From Phycisphaerae bacterium (GTDB taxonomy: Bacteria > Planctomycetota > Phycisphaerae > UBA1845), in contig JAJVHU010000021.1 of NCBI GenBank assembly GCA_022072505.1, positions 1-32,881 on the forward strand: a stretch of DNA of 32,881 nucleotides. The letters are read 5' to 3'. A program made the position numbers and the translations under genes. The notes beneath the pieces were generated by a model, which was given only the letters and a program-made list of their open reading frames with translations, was not told where the DNA came from and did not search any database. Below, one piece after another: positions 15,405 through 23,913 of the stretch (positions are counted from its first letter, which is position 1; each line of letters begins with the position of its first letter).

Positions 15405-16049
15405 ATGCGCATCCTCATCACGGCAGGTCCGACGCGGGAGCACCTCGACCCTGTCAGGTATCTTTCCAACGCCTCGACGGGCAGGATGGGCGTCGCGCTT
15501 GCCGAAGCGGCGATCGCCCGCGGACACGGCGTCGTGCTCGTCTGCGGACCGGTTGAAGCGCCGCTCCCCTCCGGTGCGGAGATCCGGCGCGTCACGTCCG
15601 CGCACGAGATGCTCGCCGCCTGTCTCGACGCGTTCCGCGGATGCGACGCGGCGGTGATGGCCGCCGCGGTCTGCGACTACCGCCCCCTCAGCAGACAGGA
15701 TCGGAAGATGCACCGGAAAGGCGCGGGCCTGACGCTGGAGCTTGCGCCGACCGAGGACATCTGCGCGCGTCTCGGCGCCATCAAAGGCCGGCGGGTGGTC
15801 GTCGGGTTCGCGCTCGAAGATGAAAGCGGGGGCGCGAAAGTCCGGGCCGCCGAGAAACGGGCCTCGAAGCATTGCGACGCGATCGTCCTGAATGCCTTAT
15901 CGAACATCGGGGCGGATGCGGGGCAGTGTGAGATCCTTCTTGAGCAAGGGGGTTGGCAGCCCGCCGCGCACGGCGCGAAGCGGCAACTGGCCGACGAGAT
16001 CATGACCGTTGTCGAGCGGCTTGCGTCGCGGGAATTCGACCGGAGTTAG
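15405..16049 (+). CDS. coaB: Phosphopantothenate-cysteine ligase (CoaB)
   Basis: Joins cysteine to 4'-phosphopantothenate in coenzyme A synthesis, before the CoaC step. The 214-residue product starts with ILITAGPTREHLDPVRYLSN and the ASTGRMG nucleotide-binding loop, and has AAAVCDYRP, a basic segment (RKMHRKG) in place of the usual KIKK motif, and GFALEDE followed by a C-terminal domain. It starts at ATG 15405 with GGAACG just upstream. As a stand-alone gene beside coaC it forms a split version of the usual bifunctional enzyme. Island copy B begins about 60 bases after its stop. Confidence 0.93.
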   Translation: MRILITAGPTREHLDPVRYLSNASTGRMGVALAEAAIARGHGVVLVCGPVEAPLPSGAEIRRVTSAHEMLAACLDAFRGCDAAVMAAAVCDYRPLSRQDRKMHRKGAGLTLELAPTEDICARLGAIKGRRVVVGFALEDESGGAKVRAAEKRASKHCDAIVLNALSNIGADAGQCEILLEQGGWQPAAHGAKRQLADEIMTVVERLASREFDRS

Positions 16050-16209
16050 ATGCTGGTTCAATTCTTTCGGCGGAGGGCGGAATAAGAACGCTTCCTCCTG
16101 AGTCTCCGTCTGACTCCTGTGCGCAGCGGCGCGCGACGTTCCTCGACCCGCCTCGAAGGCGGCGCGGCGCGTCGCGTTTCTTCGACCCCAACGGGGTCGC
16201 GTCCTCCAG

Positions 16210-16244
16210 CCCAGGGTGGGTCGCCGCAGGCGACCCACCCTGGG
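16210..16244. repeat. Perfect 16-bp stem hairpin in island B
   Basis: CCCAGGGTGGGTCGCC pairs fully with GGCGACCCACCCTGGG around a GCA loop. It is the counterpart of 567-601, which has one G-U pair. Confidence 0.8.
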
Positions 16245-16409
16245 GAACCGAAACCGCTCGATCCTCAACCCCAGCGATGTGACAATTGTCAAGAAGGTAG
16301 GAGTTGCACCGCGCGATCCACCCAGGGTGGTTCGACCCCTTCGGGGTCGCGTTTTGATCCCGCACGCCACCGTGGGTTTCACCCACGGCTACCCACGTAA
16401 TTCCCCTTC

Positions 16410-16588
16410 GGGGAATACGACGCCAACCGCCGGAGAATATGACGTCTGACCGCCGGGGAATACGACGCCTGACCGCCCGGGAATATGACGCCAACGGCCG
16501 AGGAATATGACGTCTGACGGCCCGGGGAACATGACGCCTGACGGCCGGGGAACATGACGCCTGACCGCCGGGGAATACGACGCCGATC
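16410..16588. repeat. About 23-nt minisatellite, about 8 units
   Basis: Tandem units with the core GAAYAYGACGYCTGACNGCC. The same array has about five units in copy A. Confidence 0.85.
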
Positions 16589-16678
16589 CCCGAAGGGGAT
16601 CAACATGAATAGCCGTGGGCGCAGCCCACGGAAGACGAAGGCAAGCGCACCCAACCCCGAAGGGGTTGTACCGCTCGG

Positions 16679-16930
16679 CGCAACCGTTTCATCTGGCGCA
16701 ACTCCTTCAACCCGGCGCAACCGTTTCATCTGGCGCAGCTTCTTCAACCCAGCGCAATCGTTTCAACCCGGCGCAACCGTTTCATCTGGCGCAACCCTTT
16801 CAACCCAGCGCAACCCCTTCAACCCATCGCAATCCTTTCAACCCGGCGCAACCGTTTCATCTGGCGCAACTCCTTCAACCCGCCGCAACCGTTTCAATCC
16901 GGCGCAACCCCTTCAACCCACTGCAACCCC
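16679..16930. repeat. 18/19-nt minisatellite, about 14 units
   Basis: The same alternating 18- and 19-nt units as at 970-1392, but about 14 rather than 23 units. The array ends at the same kind of boundary (GCAACCCCGTTG). Confidence 0.88.
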
Positions 16931-17056
16931 GTTGGGGTTGGTCGACGCGGGATCGCCGCGAACCCAAGGTAGGCCGCCTTCGGCGTCCAACCTTGGGATG
17001 GAGGCCGCAATCCCTTCGGGATTGTGACAAACGGAATTGAAACAAAACAACGAACC

Positions 17057-17140
17057 TTCGCGCGTGTTCCTCGGACATTCGCGCGCGTTCCTCGGGCGTT
17101 CGCGCGTGTTCTTCGAACGCTCGCGCGTGCTCTTCGGGAC
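17057..17140. repeat. 21-nt minisatellite, 4 units
   Basis: Four tandem 21-nt units beginning TTCGCGCGTGTTC (17057, 17078, 17099, 17120). Copy A has one such unit near 1663. Confidence 0.85.
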
Positions 17141-17290
17141 TGAGCGAATGCCCCCGACGACGCTGCGTCTCGGCGGGTTCCGGAAACGCCTGATGATTCT
17201 GATGGTTCTCGGGGTATTCCGAAACTGAACCACGACCCGCGTGCTCTTCGGGATGGAGGCGAATGCGCCCGACGATCCTGCGGGGCCGTC

Positions 17291-17367
17291 GGCGAAGCGT
17301 GTTGGACCGGAGTCAGGCGAAGCGGGATGCACCGGAGCCAGGCGAAGCGTATTGCACCGGAGTCCGG
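17291..17367. repeat. 24/25-nt minisatellite, 3 units
   Basis: Three imperfect units with the core GGCGAAGCGTGTTG followed by ACCGGAGTCA. Copy A has two units (1720-1769). Copy C has three in inverted orientation (22527-22598). Confidence 0.8.
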
Positions 17368-17368
17368 T

Positions 17369-17418
17369 GGAGATACAGGTGCTTCCTTATCTAGGAGATA
17401 CAGGTGCTTCCTTATCTA
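17369..17418. repeat. Perfect 25-bp tandem duplication
   Basis: Two identical 25-bp units, 17369-17393 and 17394-17418, each starting GGAGATACAGG and ending CTTATCTA. They mark the right edge of island B. Confidence 0.9.
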
Positions 17419-17763
17419 ATCTGATATTGCTTCGCAACGTCAGAGGCAGGCGGGCGATGCCCGGTTTCCGGCTGAAGGATGAGGTGAATCGCCCATCTGC
17501 GGCAATATTATGAAAATTAGAAGGTTGCGTTTCACATGATGGGGAACAAGACGTTGGGGTGCGGTGCGGCGCTGCGGAAACGGCTACCTGGTCTCGGGCT
17601 TTCGCCGAGTCAATTCAGCAGGTATTGCGTTAACGCTTAAAGAATTCGGGCATGATTCGCCGATAGCGGGACTTAAGGGGTTTTTCTGACAAGAGGGAAT
17701 CAGGAGCCGCGCGGGCCTTGTCCGGCGGTTATCCACAATGTCGTTTTTGCGGGCGGTCGGGTG
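17419..17763. other. Gene-free upstream region of the lipoprotein gene
   Basis: No gene is seen. The region is less GC-rich than its surroundings. It holds a perfect 10-bp palindrome GCGTTAACGC (17627-17636) and one perfect DnaA-box-like 9-mer TTATCCACA (17729-17737), 26 bases before the -35 box of the downstream promoter. A single 9-mer of this kind can occur by chance in a window this size. Confidence 0.5.
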
Positions 17764-17791
17764 TTGACGGGACATCGGGTCGGTCTACAAT
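17764..17791 (+). promoter_or_regulatory. Strong promoter of the lipoprotein gene
   Basis: TTGACG (17764-17769), a 16-bp spacer and TACAAT (17786-17791) match the sigma-70 consensus at five of six positions in each box. The predicted start is near 17798. Confidence 0.7.
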
Positions 17792-17797
17792 TCGGCT

Positions 17798-18132
17798 GCA
17801 TTGGAGTCATCCGCGTGCGGGCCTGTGTCGCGCGCTCGCGGAAGGACGCACCGGCGTGACCGTTGGCGCGAAGTCGCGCGGGTGTAATTGCCAAGTCCGT
17901 ACATAGGGTCTGTCGACGTTTCGGATGTTTCCGGCGTGAGGGTCGCCTTCGGGCGGCGTCCTCGACGCTGGAGATCGGCGTTCGGCGAGCCGCTTCCGGC
18001 GGGGCTGGTTCCTGCTTGCGGGGGTTGCCGATGGAGTTTGGTGTCCTGGGCGAACGCGGCTCGGCGCGGCGTCGGGAACGTCCCGAACGAGGTGACAACG
18101 GATCACACCGAGTTTTTCTGGAGGTACAAGGA
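17798..18132 (+). promoter_or_regulatory. Long leader (about 335 nt) of the lipoprotein mRNA
   Basis: From the predicted transcription start to the ATG at 18133 there are about 335 bases. A short frame crosses it (17888-18136) but lacks protein character. The leader ends in GGAGG (18120-18124), eight bases before the start codon. No known riboswitch class is recognised. Long leaders that stabilise mRNA are known for S-layer genes, which would fit the product. Confidence 0.45.
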
Positions 18133-21100
18133 ATGATGGTTCTGAAAAGGAATGCGAAGAACGCGATGAGGTTGCGGCCTCTCGCGGGGACGTTCGCGGC
18201 GTTGCTGGCGTTGGCCCTTATCCCGGGCTGCCCGCCACGGACACCGGTGTTCGACGTGGACGTGGATTGCGGCGAGGGCGAGGCGCTCCTCGGCGAAGTC
18301 GTCACGGTCGAATACAACACGAACGACACCGACGCCACCGTGACGATCACGGCGGATGGCGGGACGCTGGTGGACAACGGCGTGGATGAGAACGGCGACG
18401 GCACCGCGATCCTGACCTCGACGACCGAGGGCACGGTGACGGTGACGGTGACGGGAACGCTGGCCGACGGCACGACGGACACGGAAACGTGCGAAGTCGC
18501 GTTCGCGGGCGCGGGCGCGGTGGCCACCGACGACACGGACGGCGATCCGGTTGCGGGCGGCGGCACGATCAACCTCGAGGTGGACGTCGCGGCGCTGGCC
18601 GAGGGTGGCGGCGAGGGCGATGACTTCACCGTGGTCTGGTCGGTGAACCCGGCGGCAGCGGGGACGTTCTCGTGCGGCGAGGGCGATCAGGATCCCGAGG
18701 ACGACAATGACACGGACTGCTTCGCGGTCGGCTTCACGATCGCGGATCCGTGCGTGAACTTCACCATCGCGGTCGTGGTGACGCGGAATTCGGACGGTCG
18801 TCGCTTCGGCGCGACCAGCTCGTACACCTGCATCGAGTGCGCGGCCGACGCGGATTGCGATGACGGTCTGTTCTGCACGGGTGTTGAGACCTGCGTGGAC
18901 GGCGCGTGCGTGGACGGTACGGCCCCGTGCGACGAGGCCGCCGGCGAAACGTGCAACGAGGACGCGGATGCGTGCGAAGGCTCGGCCTGCACCGTCGATG
19001 CCGATTGCTCGGACGGTCTGTTCTGCAACGGTAATGAGACGTGCGTGGACGGCGCCTGCGTGGCGGGCACCGCGCCTTGCACCGAGGGCCAGACCTGCGA
19101 CGACACGGCCGACGAGTGCGTGACGCCGTGCGACGAAGACGCGGACTGCGACAACGGCTTGTTCTGCGACGGGACTGAGACCTGCGTGGACGGCGCCTGT
19201 GCCGACGGCACGAGCCCGTGCGCGGACGGCCAGGACTGCGACGAGGACACCGACACCTGCGGTTGCACCGAGGACGCGGACTGCGACGACGGTCTGTTCT
19301 GCAACGGAACCGAGACCTGCGACGTGGGCACGGGCGTCTGCGTGGACGGCACCGAGCCGTGCAACGTGGATGAGACCTGCGACGAGGAGAACGATGACTG
19401 CATCGCGCCGACCGGCACGACGGTCGAGCTGACCACGGGCGTGGACATCGAGACCACGGGCAGCGGCGATGACTTCTTCGACGGCAGCCTGTTCTTCGAG
19501 GGCGGCGTCGGCAACATGACGCTGGGCAACTCGGACGACCTGGACGCCGGCGACGGCGACGGCGACCGACTCTTCGTTCAGACGAAGGGCGCGGTCAACA
19601 TCGGTCCGGCGGGGCTGCACGGCCTCGAGGAGATCGTGGTCGAGAACACCGACGCGGCCAACGCGGCGACGCTGACGTTGACCAATTCGGACTCGGTCAC
19701 GCACCTGGAGAGCAACAGCTCGGCCAACGCGGTGACCTTCGCCGCGGCGCAGACGCTGATCGAAACCTTCGCGATGACCAACACCGGCCAGAACATGACC
19801 GCGACCCTCAGCGGCACGGGTCTGCTGACCGGCACGGACAACGAGGGCACGCTGACGCTCAGCACGGTCACGGCCGGCGTCTTCACGGCGCAGCCGAGCG
19901 CGGCGGGCAGCGGGTACGAGATCTTCAACGTGGTCAGCATGGGCTCGGCCAACACCCTGACGACCTTCAGCCAGGGCAACGGCAACTCGCTGGCGACGAT
20001 GAACTTCTCCGGCGATCAGAACCTGACGATCACCAACGCGCTGCCGACGACGGTCCTCACGGTGAACGCCACGGAAATGTCGGGTGCGCTGAGCATCCTT
20101 CTTCCCGCGGTGAACATCAATGTCACGGGCGGTTCCGGCAATGACACGATCAATAACGCCGGAAACTACTCGACGGCGGACACGCTCAACGGCGGCGACG
20201 GCACGGGTGACAAGCTGAGAATCAACTCGGCGGAAGCTGGTGCCGCTAGCAACCAGAGCAACGTCAGCAACTTCGAAATCCTCCAGGTGGCCAACGCGCT
20301 GGATCACGACATCGTGATCAGCCGCTTCGGCTCGTCGATCAACCAGATCGACCTGCTGGGCGGGACGAACAGCGCGAAGCAGTTGACGATTCCGGTGAAC
20401 AGCACGGTTGAGATCGCGACGACCAATACGGCGCACAATCTCACGGTTGTTCCGGCGACGGATACGACCAACGATGCGTTCAACCTGAATCTCAAGGTTT
20501 CCACGTTCGGCGGCGCGCTGCTGGCGACGCTGTTCGAGCAGGTCAACATTACCGTCACGACCAATGCCGCGACCATCACGGGCGCGGTGACGTTGAACAA
20601 CACGGCGGCGACCGAGAAGGTTGTCGTTGCGGGTTCAACGAACCTGACGCTGCAGGGCGCGGTGACGGCGGATCAGTTGGATGCCAGTGCGTTTACGGGG
20701 GCGTTGATCATGACCGGTACGCCGGCCGGTGCGATCCAGATCACCGGCGGCTCGGGCAACGACACGCTTCTGGGCAGCGCATCGGCGGACATCCTGACCG
20801 GCGGGGCCGGCAATGACATCCTGAACGGTCAGGGCGGCGCGGATACGTTGACCGGCAGCGCCGGCAACGACACGTTCCGCTTCGCCAACGCGGCTGCGGT
20901 GGACACGGTCACCGACTGGACGGATGGCAGCGACCTGATCGAGGTGTCCTCGGAAGAGGCGAACTTCGACGCCGGCGCGGGTCTTGCGTCTCGCGGCGGC
21001 GCCGCGGGCAGCTTGGCCGTTCTGGCGCAGGGCAGCGTCAACCTGAAGGAAGTCGCGCAGAACTCCTCCGCCTCGGCGGTGGGCACGGCCGACTTCATCA

Positions 21101-21381
21101 AGCTGACCACGGGCGTGGCGTTCAACACGTCGGATCAGGTGACCTTCAACTCGGCCATCGGCACGGCGACGGTCACGGGTCTGACGGCGACCACCAACAT
21201 GATGGGCAGCTTCTATGACACGACCAACAGCCGCATGGTGCTGTTCGAAGTGGTGTCGGACAACGGCACGAACACCGTGATCGAGACCGGCGACGTGATC
21301 AACGTCATCGCTCGCATCTCGATGACCGCGGCCGACTACACCAACTTCACGACGCAGGACATCTTCACCAGCGACTTCTAA
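18133..21381 (+). CDS. Large surface lipoprotein with Cys-rich repeats and RTX/S-layer-like region
   Basis: A 1082-residue exported protein, probably lipid-anchored; its function is not known. The start ATG at 18133 follows GGAGG by eight bases. Parts in order: signal peptide with lipobox-like ALIPGC (Cys33; Pro at -2 is unusual); two acidic Ig-like segments (about 40-120 and 125-235); four repeats of a Cys-rich motif (about 235-425) each with DADCDDGLFC, ETCVDGACV and a PC...C ending; a long Thr/Asn/Ala-rich beta region (about 430-870) resembling RTX-type S-layer proteins, with an early GGSGNDTINN; calcium-binding nonapeptide repeats (about 871-916; GGSGNDTLLGSASADILTGG, GGAGNDILNG); and a C-terminal domain with DTVTDWTDGSDLIEV. 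Lysine is rare and acidic residues abound. It has its own promoter and terminator, so it is monocistronic and probably highly expressed. Confidence 0.88.
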   Translation: MMVLKRNAKNAMRLRPLAGTFAALLALALIPGCPPRTPVFDVDVDCGEGEALLGEVVTVEYNTNDTDATVTITADGGTLVDNGVDENGDGTAILTSTTEGTVTVTVTGTLADGTTDTETCEVAFAGAGAVATDDTDGDPVAGGGTINLEVDVAALAEGGGEGDDFTVVWSVNPAAAGTFSCGEGDQDPEDDNDTDCFAVGFTIADPCVNFTIAVVVTRNSDGRRFGATSSYTCIECAADADCDDGLFCTGVETCVDGACVDGTAPCDEAAGETCNEDADACEGSACTVDADCSDGLFCNGNETCVDGACVAGTAPCTEGQTCDDTADECVTPCDEDADCDNGLFCDGTETCVDGACADGTSPCADGQDCDEDTDTCGCTEDADCDDGLFCNGTETCDVGTGVCVDGTEPCNVDETCDEENDDCIAPTGTTVELTTGVDIETTGSGDDFFDGSLFFEGGVGNMTLGNSDDLDAGDGDGDRLFVQTKGAVNIGPAGLHGLEEIVVENTDAANAATLTLTNSDSVTHLESNSSANAVTFAAAQTLIETFAMTNTGQNMTATLSGTGLLTGTDNEGTLTLSTVTAGVFTAQPSAAGSGYEIFNVVSMGSANTLTTFSQGNGNSLATMNFSGDQNLTITNALPTTVLTVNATEMSGALSILLPAVNINVTGGSGNDTINNAGNYSTADTLNGGDGTGDKLRINSAEAGAASNQSNVSNFEILQVANALDHDIVISRFGSSINQIDLLGGTNSAKQLTIPVNSTVEIATTNTAHNLTVVPATDTTNDAFNLNLKVSTFGGALLATLFEQVNITVTTNAATITGAVTLNNTAATEKVVVAGSTNLTLQGAVTADQLDASAFTGALIMTGTPAGAIQITGGSGNDTLLGSASADILTGGAGNDILNGQGGADTLTGSAGNDTFRFANAAAVDTVTDWTDGSDLIEVSSEEANFDAGAGLASRGGAAGSLAVLAQGSVNLKEVAQNSSASAVGTADFIKLTTGVAFNTSDQVTFNSAIGTATVTGLTATTNMMGSFYDTTNSRMVLFEVVSDNGTNTVIETGDVINVIARISMTAADYTNFTTQDIFTSDF

Positions 21382-21441
21382 GAGTGGCTGACGGGTGCGG
21401 GGCGACCCGCGTCCGATGTGAGGTTGTTAAAGTCTGAGACG

Positions 21442-21481
21442 GGGTCCGGCGACTTACGAGGTCGCCGGACCCTTTGTTTGT
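21442..21481 (+). terminator. Rho-independent terminator of the lipoprotein gene
   Basis: GGGTCCGGCGAC (21442-21453) pairs perfectly with GTCGCCGGACCC (21461-21472) across a 7-base loop, followed by TTTGTTTGT. It lies 60 bases after the stop codon. Confidence 0.92.
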
Positions 21482-21935
21482 CAGGCATGTCTTGACTGTT
21501 GGAGGTGCAAGTCCTCGCGGGCCGTGATGACCGGAACCGCCAGGGCAGGCCGGGGTGTCCGTCGCGAGGCGGAATCTGAAGGGGTGAGGGCGACCAGGAC
21601 GGAAGCCCGAAGGGTCCGAACCTCGGACTCGACGTGACTAAGCAGACGCAGACCGCAAGCGCCAGGACGAACAGAAATCGGATACAAGGCCGACCGCGTG
21701 GGGCTGAAGGCGACCAAGGCGGGAGCCTGAAGGGCGCTGGACGGGGATGCCCGAAAGTCATCCGGACGCGCGTACAGGTAGATCCGGCGAGGCCCGCGGG
21801 AGGGACGCATCACCTATCCTGGGTGGTCTCGCGGCGTGGCGACACAACGGAAGCACGGCGAGAAGTCAGCAGCAGAGGCTGTAGTAGAGGAATGCAGTCG
21901 GATCACTCGGTTGAGGCCCTCGCCCGAAAGGAGAG
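21482..21935 (+). mobile_element. Group II intron-like 5' fragment, no intron-encoded protein
   Basis: The DNA reads like domain I and nearby parts of a bacterial group II intron. Recognisable stretches are GGAGGTGCAAGTCCTC (about 21500), GATGACCGGAACCGCCAGG, GTCCGTCGCGAGGCGGAATC, GACGAACAGAAATCGGATAC, and GAGAAGTCAGCAGCAGAGGC followed by TGTAGTAGAG near 21870. In complete introns of this kind the reverse transcriptase frame follows the last motif. Here the sequence passes into repeat island C instead, and I see neither a reverse transcriptase nor a domain V hairpin. The fragment begins directly after the terminator stem, a site favoured by group IIC introns. Exact ends are uncertain. Confidence 0.55.
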
Positions 21936-22680
21936 ACCTGAGTCTCCATCCAACTCCGGTGCGCAGCCTCTTTGAGGATGCGGCGCGTCCTGGCGCTCCG
22001 GAGGCGCCTCGGCGCGTGTCCGGGAGGCGCCTCGGGGTGTTGTGCTTCGCAGGAGCATCCCGGAGTCGCCCGGCGATTCATCGCTCATCTCGGTTTACGA
22101 AGTCCCGGAGGGACGGCTGAGCGGCGGCGCATCGCGTCAGTCGAGCAGCGACGCATCGCTCCGATCGAGCGGCGGGACGGTCGAGCAGCGGTGCGGCAGG
22201 CCTGCGTCCTTGCGAGGTCTCTTTCGTCCCTCCGGGACTTCGTTTCCGCCGCGCGGGCTTCCCCAGCACTGGCGTGCTGGGCTGTTTTCCAGCGCCCCTG
22301 CCGGGGCTAAAGACTTCCGGATGATCCTTCGGGGTTGCGACTTCCGGAGGATCCTCCGAGGCACAACATCTTCCGCCGCCCCTTCCCGCAGGATCGCGCC
22401 ACATCATAAGTTCATGCGATTCCAGCACCCCGCAACCGGAGCCGGATGGAGACTCAGGAAGAGAGAAACGGTAGGACTCGCCGATCCGGGAACGGTTCAC
22501 TGAAGGGTCGACCTGAATCTCCACCTGACTCCGTTGCAACACGTCTCGCCCGACTCCGGTCAACATGCTTCGCCTGACTTCAGTCAACACATTTCGCCGA
22601 CGGCCCCGCAGGATCGTCGGCCGCATTCGCCTCAATCCCGACGAACACGCGGGTCGTGGTTCAGTTTCGGAATGTCCTGG
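21936..22680. repeat. Composite repeat island, copy C (partial, rearranged)
   Basis: No gene is seen. The first part has short GC-rich palindromes, including CCCAGCAC-TGGC-GTGCTGGG near 22270. 22404-22456 matches the tail of copy A (1793-1848) in the same orientation. 22527-22675 matches the tail of copy B (about 17215-17365) in inverted orientation, including three units of the 24/25-nt repeat. Modules of the island are therefore present but reshuffled. 22681-22824 shows nothing recognisable. Confidence 0.75.
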
Positions 22681-22824
22681 GATGGAAGTCCTCGCTGCGC
22701 GATGGTCCCCTGAAGCCTGCGAACCGTTTTTCGTCGTGACGCGGACGCGGATGCGGGAAGCGGAGTCGCGGGCGTTGCGGTCGGAATCGCGGCCGTCGTT
22801 CGTCGTCGCCTCGACGCAAAAGCA

Positions 22825-23913
22825 CTACGACGCGCCGAGCAGGCGGACGGCGTGACTTTTGATCAGGCACACGACGGCGCTTCCGGGGGCAAGCCGCATC
22901 GAGGCCGCGCTGCGACGGCTGACCTCGACGATCAGCAAAGCGCCGATGTCCACCTCGACGATCGCCCGCCGCTCGTGCAGCGTGCAGCGCGTGACGGTTC
23001 CCGAAATCTGATTCTGAATCGAAACGGGATGAACCGTGTCACCGGCCAGCGCGACCTCCCAGGGTTGGATCGAAAGGGAGACGCGCTCCCCCGCCGCCGC
23101 GCCGCACCGCGGAATCACGAGAAGCCTCTCCTCGTCCTCCGCCTGGCGAAGCCGAACGACACTGACTCCGTCGGTCGGCTCGTGCCGCGCGACCCACGCC
23201 GTCAGCACATTCGTGAACCCGCGGTCGTGAACGACGCTCATGACGCGTGCGTCATGCACGAGATCGGCATATCGCCCCTGCCCCACCAGGGCGCCGCGAT
23301 CCATCGCGAGGAGTTGGTCGGTCAGTTGGAGGATCTCGGAGAGGTCGTGGCTGACGTAAAGCATCGGAATGTCTGAGGCGTCGCGCACGCGCTGGAGATA
23401 CGGAAGAATCTGCGCCTTAAGACGTTGGTCCAGCGAGGCGAGGGGTTCATCGAAAAGCATGAGGCGAGGGCGGCTCAACAACACGCGCCCCAGCGCCACG
23501 CGCTGCCGCTCGCCGCCGGAAAGCGCCGTCACGCGGCGATCCAGGAATGCGCCAAGCTCCAGGAGGTCCACGATCGTTTTGAAATCGCCGTCTTCACGCG
23601 CTGCGGCGCGCCCCCGTGCGTAACAGAGGTTTCCTTCGACGGAAAGATGCGGAAAGAGCCGATGCTCCTGAAACACGACGCCGACGCGCCTTCGATGCGC
23701 GGGCACGTGGATCCGCCGCGCCGCGTCAAAGAGCACGTCTCCGTTAAGGCGGATCGTGCCCGAGTCAGGCGGAAACAATCCGGCGAGCAGATGCATCAAC
23801 GTGGTTTTCCCGGCGCCCGAAGGTCCGAAAAGACCCAGAACCCGGGCGCCGGCATGGAATCGCACGTCCAGCGAGAAATCGCCGCGCGTGAATTGCACCG
23901 TGACGTCAATCAT
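22825..23913 (-). CDS. modC: Molybdate ABC transporter ATP-binding protein
   Basis: The ATPase that powers molybdate import. The 362-residue product has Walker A GPSGAGKTT (about 30-38), the Q-loop VVFQEHRLFPHLSV, the signature LSGGERQRVALGR, Walker B LMLFDEP, and the switch His in YVSHDLSE. A C-terminal TOBE/Mop-like domain (about 290-355) matches ModC rather than other importers and may sense molybdate. Its ATG overlaps the end of modB by four bases (ATGA), so translation is coupled. It is the last gene of the modABC unit. Confidence 0.93.
   Translation of the reverse strand: MIDVTVQFTRGDFSLDVRFHAGARVLGLFGPSGAGKTTLMHLLAGLFPPDSGTIRLNGDVLFDAARRIHVPAHRRRVGVVFQEHRLFPHLSVEGNLCYARGRAAAREDGDFKTIVDLLELGAFLDRRVTALSGGERQRVALGRVLLSRPRLMLFDEPLASLDQRLKAQILPYLQRVRDASDIPMLYVSHDLSEILQLTDQLLAMDRGALVGQGRYADLVHDARVMSVVHDRGFTNVLTAWVARHEPTDGVSVVRLRQAEDEERLLVIPRCGAAAGERVSLSIQPWEVALAGDTVHPVSIQNQISGTVTRCTLHERRAIVEVDIGALLIVEVSRRSAASMRLAPGSAVVCLIKSHAVRLLGAS

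Larger units (their letters stand above)
16110..17368 (+). repeat. Composite repeat island, copy B
   Basis: A second copy of the island at 471-1850, in the same orientation and module order, close to 90 percent identical by eye in the shared non-tandem parts. It contains the 16-bp hairpin at 16210-16244 (fully paired here), the same series of triloop hairpins, the two main minisatellites, a shared hairpin block (about 16930-17030), a 21-nt minisatellite (17057-17140) that exists as a single unit in copy A, and 24/25-nt units at 17291-17367. No credible gene lies inside. It sits downstream of the coaB operon. Confidence 0.85.

Noticed and set aside
17500..17800. Replication origin
   Set aside because: Only one DnaA-box 9-mer is present, and no dnaA, dnaN or other origin-linked gene is near.
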